Shown here in pieces: positions 62,301 to 64,000 of a DNA stretch of 64,000 nucleotides. Numbering within the stretch: position 1 is the stretch's first letter; each line of letters opens with the position of its first letter. Both the position numbers and the translations under genes were made by a program. This DNA is from Streptomyces luteolifulvus (GTDB lineage: Bacteria > Actinomycetota > Actinomycetes > Streptomycetales > Streptomycetaceae): positions 1 to 64,000 of the forward strand of contig NZ_VZRB01000037.1 of assembly GCF_008806595.1 (NCBI RefSeq), in the 5' to 3' direction. The notes beneath the pieces were generated by a model that saw only the letters and a list, made by a program, of their open reading frames with translations, ran no database searches and had not been told where the DNA came from.

Positions 62301-64000
62301 CACAGCGTCGCAGGCAATCTTGAGGCACTCATCACCACAGGCATAAGGATCGGCCTCATCGAGCCCGGCCGCTTCACCCGCACCCACCGCTGGATCTGGA
62401 TCGACGGCAAACTGTCCGACCGGAGGTACGAGGGCACCCAGAACGACCTCGTCCTGCGAGGCAGTGCCCCGGGCACCGAACGCCTGGACGGCCAGCGGAA
62501 TGTGGTCCGCACGGTGGAGGGCGGCTTCGACGCCAGCTTGTCGGTGCGCGACGCCCAAAAGGACAACAGCGGCGCGCCCTTGAACATCGGCACCGTCCAG
62601 GTCGGCCCGCAGTGGGGCCGGCAGAAGGGCGGCAAGACCGGTTACGGGGCCACGGTCTCGTACGAGTCCCTGGCGGCCGGCACCGGCCCCTCCCATCTGC
62701 ACAGCTACCGGCTGGAATTGACCGCACGGAGCGGTGGTTACATGCAGCCTCGCAGCCTGTGGCGAGGCATCGGCTCGCTGGGACTGCTGGGTACGCACTT
62801 CCTGATACGGCGGGAGTCGGAGGCGGACCTCCTCGTGGAGCCGGTGGTGGGCCGAGTGGTGCTCTCCGTACCCGACGAGCACACCCCGGACACCGACCCG
62901 CACGCGGCGCCTGCCGCGACCGTACCGCCGAGGAACGAGGCACTGGACCCGGCTCAGGCCAAAGCCCTGGCGACCGGCGACACACGTGAGGTGTCCGCGG
63001 GCCACGTGCCGGACCCGTTCGGCGACCAGCCGTACCAGACCGTCAGTGTGGGCGCGCACAAGGAACTCGCCACCACCGTCGAGGCGGTCATGAAGGACGC
63101 CTCGGGCGGGTCGTGGCACTTCGCTCAGATCGGGACGGCGCCGCACGACGCCGCGCTGCGGCCGTTCCAGCCGCAGTACCTCACGGGCGGCTTCGACCAG
63201 GCGTCCGGACCTGCGGGCTCGCGGATCAACGGGCTCTTCGGGAAGGGGCCTTACCTCAACCGGCTGGGCGCTCTGGTGCACCGGATGCGGGTGGTTGACC
63301 CCGTCGTCGTCTCCAAGCCTGTCAAGATCGACACGGAGCAGACGGTCGGCAGCGACCTCCAAACCTCCGGGGCGGTCACCACGACCCAGACCTTCACCGT
63401 CGCCGGCACCGGTGCCCTCGCCCGCTCTCATCCCCTCGGGCCCTCACTCGGCGGCTCGTACGGAGTGCTGGGACGCCTGGACCGGTCCCGCGCCGCCTCG
63501 CGCACCGTGACCCGCACCGTGACCTCGGGAATCGGTCGAAACGCGGAGGGCCACAAGGTGCTGGTGGCGGGTGACACCCGGCACGACATCGTCGTCTCGG
63601 TGCGCCCGGACGGTGTCCTCGCCCCCCTGCACTCGCTCGTCACCTGGTACCGCAGCACCTGGGCGGGCAGGCGGCTCACCTTCGCCTCCGACTGGCTCGG
63701 CCATCTCCCGGAGAAGGCCGCACACCGGCTGGGTCTGATCAGGGACGGGCTGGGGGAGGTGCCTCGCTACACGGCCCGGGTCTGGAGCCAGCCGAAGTGG
63801 CTTCGGGACAATCCGTTCGGCTCGTATCCGGTCAACTCGCTGGACGTCACCAAGGTGCTGGCCGACTTCGACCGGCAGCTCCACGACCTCGGTATCGACG
63901 ACGCGAGCCGTGACCGGCTCCACTCCCTCGTCACCCCGCGCGCCGTGCGTGCCCTGCGCAACCAGATGTCCTCCGGCGGGACCGCGACCCGTACCCGGGT
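47373..64000 (+). CDS. Giant multi-domain type VII-linked polymorphic effector (3' end outside window)
   Basis: The frame starting at ATG 47373 has no stop up to the window end: at least 5,542 residues. Residues 1-~330 form a helical WXG100/CpnT-like N-terminus with hydrophobic helices (LIRLLIELMVTLILSAFSGG, VLILTILDALFMHTGSLMGI). A ~450-residue Pro/Thr/Gly linker follows. Next come a papain-fold toxin domain (C901, H985, D1000), a GC...H module (C1239, H1255), a zinc metalloprotease (HEFAH 1755-1759, E1811/E1813), a coiled coil, an ART-like segment (~2380-2560), a winged-helix-like segment, a 22-proline run, two tandem permuted papain-like domains (~2980-3576; the second has H3344 and C3424), an OTU-type protease (C4105, H4316), and ~1,190 beta-rich residues. 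It is the terminal visible gene of the Esx operon. The ATG has no strong ribosome site, so translation is probably coupled to the preceding gene. A further toxin domain may follow beyond the window. Confidence 0.9.
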   Translation, partial: MAIQSTPQLDALLFALIGEKLLQANEDMAYESRLAYAGMARRLRDLSDLIEQSGLNSARALPPAVGQNYLKAIRSFYDDGGTNHLKAFADQLDQIAEGRAVTSSNIIESKWQIIAELIRLLIELMVTLILSAFSGGTAVGGMAVSRARSTVLILTILDALFMHTGSLMGILTGAVSEAFMELIVRLAMMSFGPDGRRPDGVDWLNVFKAAAFGAFNGLFGGILSGVGSQIGNAFTKGFKNNSAFGDGVFNNHSTGLGSRAGIGVGGDAAKGIGAKTEPLSFLSRTGDALAGDAGTFAVAGLSEAASEVVVNGLFDGKWQWNWDTFVGAGISSVNEGSLNAGAVNVGESFRDQGGFDAGFPAPQAGGGDGDGVRGASNTGEGSPSGTGGVAGGGGSAAGGPRGINTVGRNPTVTDAPTAESNGITVPALDSQRDASNPGAAYPNGRPFDTTGADTGNGPGASVPTQSRDTGSHSPATGNTSDLEEEMSGNDPEGAPSISALPPPGAPLMRSGPGSPPGADLHQVPPSGANGATASPSTPTQTPGAQGDGNPALAGDTGNRNAVTGTDTNTNTNAPDTEDGTPDATHAPTPGSDLLAADTVGALPTPATTPDTGTTAPGSQDSGARDTGQDTFAAPIGLGLASAPPTVSAPAAGATPSPGTPAPPAAPTSDTQSPRLGRTGTADTAPPPPEPSADATSGNRDATNTPEPSSAPDSAPDTSLSTPITTSSNTGPARTEDPATAIHGAGTGAGTDSGVLTAVPAGSHQARSGPPKGPLTEHNVTDQDLTPEMTALLTAPEVQTGRVARQDVTGLCHEPGLDVAWELSGDLPVGELRLSALDTARLVLRRPDLFPDAAAALTFTQTASGVRVVSADEPDPVVRSGYAWLSQINPLRGQGGEFATNCVLAAIVVDMSLADGVPHQAPPSELGSRGRPEGEVDGLRNYLTRYLDRDPDPVDGPAAVVEAMSGAPLGARGMVVVEDGNGGIAHVINVTRDHNGVVFLDGQTGALAPVPAGAVSFLPTTDGIPGFPLQRQVEAGEFPAEHAPLGGVGFVGTSRPADASTLLSTQMPQAPVGMSLDDAVGQFIGDPVVFAHHFLLSADFVDGIRARTTGLSGEQAGRFVKHLMPHFEQHWFTLVVDPRRQGCHRQRNAFYLTPALEKYAEYAAAQPDRVPQEAHGFFDDLRNKLPLVNAPRYIEAGYVQYKTGRPSDMQQDVGHTRVHRNRDNSNFNPDFVFTDTMNGCAFAVTDVTDEIFTAWHFQSPTSNIQAASSFRRHNRPIDWFGDDEYMTPAPAGLPEAVNFLWRDHPDGNWQFISQDNVVNNFSMADVLQTKVYSRPLIANPGKEAVNTARIYRGMVNYYLGTLRQDLARIKVPGSNLWKDERDIWESFKNLLASQLEGEVKKLAEITNADSPHQGSVRETFALLATAARNFQRSRVVLGDMARLHIAKAKDKGNSAASQSIWYLTRTSAENLKGEVARRVTTAEGILRSFEGTWATWIDDLQAEADSWMSTPDVGTLPGEPTAPAPTSPPPPGPELEDLASGQAGSSTHGVVSTPHQLSLIGASSVSHGGPQGVSPVVVSSSGDPLVDLAGRLPGMSADERASALELLSSADRERLASDAVLVDGLRAGLPASEFAGVAAWLMVRVPSGVDRPVSARHEVRAQVERMLGDPEVAARLLKGGSRVVVVPKDEAMTSLDPFRYLAGGTAGGASGGGRSWDGVRGSGGRQTAVTEENLLGEHTSVGSSPHYADGYSTTTHEFAHTIHQHGLSDADKKVVADAYLAKRYQGPDAQWADGPRRDTLGNEVDNYASRDELEYFAQVTNAYLGTNAGTDPYTGRRRNNGADWVRAHEPALLPIMERLYGPDPQAVHPGQANPVNRTQAENDLYEGYRAFWDQVEGTHRPEPHTPAPPTTSPTRAQGTTSPDATPGQPSPSPLGSEAVSADHSAPPPPDLAEVTAPLERAHPSREASDEHASMPAIPDERGVDELRQAASSAGPHLASVPADSASHSALPDDGIQETEESHRPDNEQPAPPPAAASQTSPPTAAHGTTETTAAAAPPKRLDETLAEHTQALRDLQRLEASRSQVGKSEGAITAAEADMKAAERRVTDAATALDDALRRDVTTGHLSQRELNQLVDQFAGAGDIERARTLQEHARKLNEQTRGLTDGSGRPDQVIWTGEEIDVRSHDVQQKAQELEALVKTGEKTPEELRSLAGDLIRSADELDAMLQGFVKDAARFGGTYTLRNQHAPVAVVARQLAKRVDEAAQVAEPSTPIVLKGFRGTKASVADVRRLAGVARRYRTDKAFAEVPTGQQWKAVLPGEEGQWKAVAADFDKMSQAEQISFVRKLSEENIKNLRKEVGTLLNGMSPAEQEAFVTLRDRLANLPYRIKHATPAYHAIANSGVMSSQGDLARRGVRFLASGKSSVKNTSNLGNDDFVFFRMEVGDEAMASRYGPTTLIFDAKVLEEKGGWVSLHDQLHPLDRKTMRQLDHEGETVRSATYDDGFDEVGKRARWTYKYSDGSIRNVSFEQEVFHGEHAREALALSVVREVARIGGDFKTAVYKLAGDLDNPQALGSVVSKLYRPEAKFGSGLPINPVASHVRTEWPMPVKVVNENGDGRYLPDGTVDPGARAAGKQFDEASDRVRQADNAKKSVGYHLRKAQLHAQQSVDLTLEFHTSAIGDRKELAQTLLDERRKLLDDITTRLSDPKPRPRRAATDTPGASASTAGAGTSAPLMADLEKKLPQPVEDALSAAVPQATNQMKKMARVLANAGGSRPLDDPKKGDKTNAAVGLGRNAFDKAYKALRDAGLVMWEGDDLHLTKEGYGLLLPHQVKTETTPPATTTVTEGHMNPGHGEQPFTEAQVSPSDQAPSGTPERPLADPELQAGRVAQQDVTGLASSHAKPPAAELLGGLETALPELSGPDRNEDLPPLPDRNKDLPLPGPAAVPSDHSTPPPPPPPPPPPPPPPPPPPPPPDPAEAAQKTWFAEATRPLLEHIQAASGSRVPDVELALVAHPGGRVLVAVLPPGLSKPVTMGPDANDPNSLTVDASDSLLRPDVRVLTVHRVTAAQLEVAYEYAERSFQSGDDLVGSDGLGFSGTFVSEALQREWVHRGTDSRQVVEAMTRDWNWDWADSLAPRIELTAEDEAAHGAAGAFFADPVNLTRQQFRQAVSWARYRVVFDHQRPLIVGAPTPVQNEQLKLLDRFTLLVAWTHVARGEDAAAELSHELGTRYGTLRVPRLTGTTVPPVNAGVGDSGPVDDVAGGETEPPLRSGLEDDDDSVDIRAGLEDETDELDGLARFVRMIRPLREHVENSLHDPAENIEVAIIANPGSRTWREFAHDPDVGHAAVAVWLPGRPAPVALGFYPQPESNMLTQPGQIVDDSEYPLALHFQVLGVYRITAAQLFDAYRYALNNFDTVYNLWRYNCVRFAQRFVSAALGSSVADLWVASPYRLARAMQREGARDWADNPAARVHITRQDDAAYRAADAFLRNQQNVPLEQYEHVMSWSSNRVAFDHQRPLIAGDETPLQLKQLELLRRFAFMVASVYVRHGEVAATELSHELGTRYGTLRVPRRSGTTAQSAQVMGDAGPDAGVDSPRIMPVFVDDDRVGVLERELDNAIKAGDVARVLRLNKALRAARPTPQAEPERETAPSDHTGRTSVHRRGNQVDDQLLGGTYFHGLGGSAHHESGSAGQPHFEELVRRELEQLAGAAGSAAVVDEPEFASRVREAFDGLSSSWDSQPLSRRAGLVANFLLKGDYFPGRGGSRHEDGSRQAGQARQAAGSSRLSVEEALTQEGVPASATSQRGAEPGDTLADTVRPTSAVLDTEALQERAPDSVSVPVTEPAEGSETTTRQAPVHDRDALENADLPNPVHRTRAESDPYEGYRAFWDQVEGTHLPQPHTPAPPTTAPTTAPTPAQGTTTPAASPGQTPPQRGPEAVPAEQSDPPPSRSDFHGQAGASDTASDTDESGKATGSRMGATDLRRKPSQADQPVTAPAREPAERDRDALQIATRQQQASTPEPSGTSQDKGKGRATDLQQEPQVPFDMPPASAVDSSASDLHPLAGRDRGIDRSPEATAKRAVTRHLLPADGRPGLDVLQVAGDGDCFFTSLLASAARQRPESDVSFMTVRQLRAHASDWFAGSGLRDEEPMRMDPLEVLLGDLDTETLRHVLGGVPLPGLTPAQPARIDAAPAARRARLADQHYGDLLRTRLAAELRSGGITAQGYWQRLLETAYPRWANTAPPLSEFMGAATTGDLVERSIRDVRLWGTPFFDRALPAIARSIGLDVVVVQDGARDHHLAEGAPGPVYVHYNGTDHYSAVALTAAADSSAPRAQPAPPAKDGSSGTKTGKATPSDTSMAPLEAQLDTHRPARLDRSLVPPPSAGGPVVFSDGSRLPVYLTGDGTEEAQAGSYGHSQVSLRGIEEVLREIGDRMGFARSADSGPNDPLAHLERALRNTPWVFRGEGYESPPFRDAQGRVRLLRVRTRPHGNWERFTDAHGTPVKVDEAQSSQVTSGAAKSVSTTFKVAPSLAVGPPSGVAAYGRVGGAFALNRGFEYGMQDQTLSQAETRMTDDSHLHLDDVQYEVSLGGAPPGLAPSGLPRMFSPGETHLTFAVRNGLTVRLSDSETTPADPGPAPRTMTLGPHSDYRLVHTEGYGPVKEIREWAASQVGAKPGSAAYDEIAGFFTSENFHRMADRLAHGKVTSRPLSGEDGLRSPLGAFVVDRVVPGKATLLTETDAAEIHNTIQQTVKNERTLSKTYSQEVNAAVGPSFDLLGIFGSAANLRALFGAAGKYGRSTTHSSVFGGSGGRKIVGRAKKAPTDLYLVRKTVYVRKTGDKEATPFTTWSLDRMTRTEARRHAGWDDGTTLRRRNHNEPFAPAYLTKDSPAVLGMSRPEAFTYDDGDPVRPVGDVDAPGRPLTLLDAFTDQVIRAAALRYPGTIAPLDELGNPSDKRWRDAEHYSMVLHNTLTVINTLSQHSVAGNLEALITTGIRIGLIEPGRFTRTHRWIWIDGKLSDRRYEGTQNDLVLRGSAPGTERLDGQRNVVRTVEGGFDASLSVRDAQKDNSGAPLNIGTVQVGPQWGRQKGGKTGYGATVSYESLAAGTGPSHLHSYRLELTARSGGYMQPRSLWRGIGSLGLLGTHFLIRRESEADLLVEPVVGRVVLSVPDEHTPDTDPHAAPAATVPPRNEALDPAQAKALATGDTREVSAGHVPDPFGDQPYQTVSVGAHKELATTVEAVMKDASGGSWHFAQIGTAPHDAALRPFQPQYLTGGFDQASGPAGSRINGLFGKGPYLNRLGALVHRMRVVDPVVVSKPVKIDTEQTVGSDLQTSGAVTTTQTFTVAGTGALARSHPLGPSLGGSYGVLGRLDRSRAASRTVTRTVTSGIGRNAEGHKVLVAGDTRHDIVVSVRPDGVLAPLHSLVTWYRSTWAGRRLTFASDWLGHLPEKAAHRLGLIRDGLGEVPRYTARVWSQPKWLRDNPFGSYPVNSLDVTKVLADFDRQLHDLGIDDASRDRLHSLVTPRAVRALRNQMSSGGTATRTR
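49755..49802 (+). repeat. Interdomain repeat R1, copy a (giant gene)
   Basis: 48 bases encoding PEVQTGRVARQDVTGL. They recur at 56010-56057 with few changes. It stands just before the first papain-fold domain. Confidence 0.85.
50020..50430 (+). other. Papain-fold toxin (glutamine-deamidase-type) domain
   Basis: Residues about 880-1020 of the giant protein. Cys901 lies in FATNCVLAAIVVDMSLADG, His985 in GGIAHVINVTRD, and Asp1000 in GVVFLDGQTGAL. The order and the spacing of NC, H-V-x-N and FLDGQTG match the Tox-PL (papain-like toxin, deamidase) domains of polymorphic toxins. Confidence 0.75.
50640..51770 (+). other. Unassigned module with GC...H signature
   Basis: Residues about 1090-1465. 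The core NPDFVFTDTMNGCAFAVTD continues to TAWHFQSP. A Gly-Cys followed 16 residues later by His resembles the catalytic arrangement of CNF1/CheD-fold glutamine deamidases. No other family was recognised. It is followed by a long helical stretch (KVPGSNLWKDERDIWESFKN). Confidence 0.4.
52170..52970 (+). other. Zinc metalloprotease domain resembling anthrax lethal factor
   Basis: Residues about 1600-1866. H1755-E-F-A-H1759 in STTTHEFAHTIHQHG gives the HExxH zinc site. The downstream RDELEYFAQVTNAYLG resembles the NExxEFFAEAF segment holding the third ligand in lethal-factor-type (ATLF) peptidases. Confidence 0.7.
52986..53155 (+). repeat. Interdomain repeat R2, copy a (giant gene)
   Basis: About 170 bases encoding LYEGYRAFWDQVEGTH and the following Pro/Thr linker. 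They recur at 58977-59157 at very high identity. It directly follows the metalloprotease module. Confidence 0.9.
53177..53231 (+). repeat. Interdomain repeat R3, copy a (giant gene)
   Basis: GAAGCGGTCTCCGCGGATCA followed by CCGCTCCGCCTCCG encodes SADHSAPPPP. Related segments lie at 56204-56240 and 59178-59215. Confidence 0.75.
56010..56057 (+). repeat. Interdomain repeat R1, copy b (giant gene)
   Basis: 48 bases encoding PELQAGRVAQQDVTGL, matching copy a at 49755-49802. It precedes the tandem papain-like domains. Confidence 0.85.
56226..56291 (+). repeat. Poly-proline microsatellite (22 prolines)
   Basis: A CCGCCTCCG nine-base unit repeats about seven times, coding for 22 consecutive prolines flanked by DHST and DPAEAAQ. 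It extends the R3 linker sequence, which elsewhere has only four prolines. The antisense strand would read Ala-Glu-Ala repeats and is not coding. Confidence 0.9.
56310..58100 (+). other. Tandem permuted papain-like domains (first degenerate, second complete)
   Basis: Residues about 2980-3246 and 3295-3576 are an internal duplication. Shared features are DWADSLAPRIELT / DWADNPAARVHIT, FDHQRPLI and LSHELGTRYGTLRVPR. The second copy has His3344 (DVGHAAVAVWLPG) and Cys3424 (WRYNCVRFAQRFV), the H...NC order of permuted NlpC/P60- or LRAT-like enzymes. In the first copy both positions are lost (GLGFSGTFVSEAL in place of the Cys segment). Confidence 0.6.
58977..59157 (+). repeat. Interdomain repeat R2, copy b (giant gene)
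   Basis: Matches 52986-53155, with a short in-frame expansion of the TTAPT linker. It lies between the papain-like tandem and the OTU domain. Confidence 0.9.
59620..60335 (+). other. OTU-type cysteine protease domain
   Basis: Residues about 4083-4321. The catalytic Cys4105 is in VAGDGDCFFTSLLASAA (the OTU DGDC signature) and His4316 in VYVHYNGTDHYSAVAL (the OTU H-Y-x motif). The distance and the intermediate VRQLRAHASDWF and IARSIGLDVVVVQDG segments agree with OTU-like deubiquitinase folds. Confidence 0.8.
60440..64000 (+). other. Beta-rich C-terminal region of the giant protein, incomplete
   Basis: At least 1,190 residues with three segments of Ser/Thr-rich alternating hydrophobic pattern (about 60.9-61.1, 62.5-62.75 and 63.35-63.6 kb; for example AKSVSTTFKVAPSLAVGP, TVQVGPQWGRQKGGKTGYGA, SGAVTTTQTFTVAGTGALAR). 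They are joined by mixed alpha/beta parts. No catalytic motif is recognised. The end of the gene lies outside the window. Confidence 0.55.

Noticed and set aside
60648..63431. A 927-codon minus-strand open frame
   Set aside because: It mirrors the C-terminal region of the giant gene; its composition is that of antisense translation and no motif is recognised.
1..64000. tRNA, rRNA, CRISPR arrays, riboswitches
   Set aside because: Read on both strands without finding cloverleaf T-loops, CRISPR-like regularly spaced repeats or a known riboswitch core. Small or diverged RNAs could still have been missed.

Overview
The window is high-GC DNA from an actinomycete, almost certainly Streptomyces or a close relative. 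The evidence is GTG/TTG starts, GC-rich third positions, an AfsR/SARP regulator, a PAS-SpoIIE-HATPase phosphatase remnant, a CU044_5270-type sigma partner and WXG100/EccC proteins. No rRNA, tRNA or CRISPR array was recognised.

Left part (1-30.8 kb): an accessory, heavily rearranged region. Intact genes are a TetR regulator, an ECF sigma factor with its membrane partner, an AfsR-like regulator, an AraC regulator, a lipoprotein, an orphan WXG100-like protein, a second ECF sigma factor, a secreted beta-helix/fascin-like protein, an aldo/keto reductase, an MFS exporter followed by a FAD monooxygenase and a bulb-lectin protein, and an isochorismatase-family hydrolase. Between them lie many broken genes: an APC permease, a SpoIIE-type phosphatase, a Prim-Pol/helicase, an ABC permease, a serine protease, and GNAT, CGNR, alpha/beta-hydrolase and TnpB remnants, plus IS630, IS3, IS5 and IS256 pieces. 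Three genes that are intact at 21.7-28.8 kb also have decayed partial copies elsewhere: the reductase leader at 5.65 and 10.48 kb, the monooxygenase at 18.98 kb and the isochorismatase at 5.4 kb. A roughly 60-bp repeat of unknown nature occurs three times. This looks like a chromosome arm or plasmid shaped by repeated segmental duplication and decay.

Right part (30.8-64 kb): a coherent type VII secretion (ESX-like) locus. A LuxR regulator and a membrane-anchored ricin-type lectin precede a full-length three-ATPase EccC. A MycP-like subtilase and a very unusual beta-helix plus double AAA+ (EccA-like) protein are encoded convergently to EccC. Divergent from these is a tight operon of two WXG100-size proteins, a 147-aa protein, a 935-aa substrate with two repeat regions, a YbaB-like protein, a small helical protein and a giant gene. 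EccB, EccD and EccE are not in the window.

The giant gene starts at 47373 and stays open to the last base, giving at least 5,542 codons. After a helical/membrane N-terminus it carries a string of enzyme-like modules: a papain-fold glutamine-deamidase-type domain (C901/H985/D1000), a GC...H module (C1239/H1255), an HEFAH metalloprotease resembling anthrax lethal factor (H1755), an ART-like region, two tandem permuted papain-like domains of which one has lost its catalytic residues, and an OTU-type cysteine protease (C4105/H4316). The modules are separated by Pro/Thr-rich linkers that repeat at DNA level. I interpret the operon as encoding a type VII-linked, MARTX-like multi-effector with domains typical of host-cell targeting. 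This is an inference from motifs and is the main novelty of the window.
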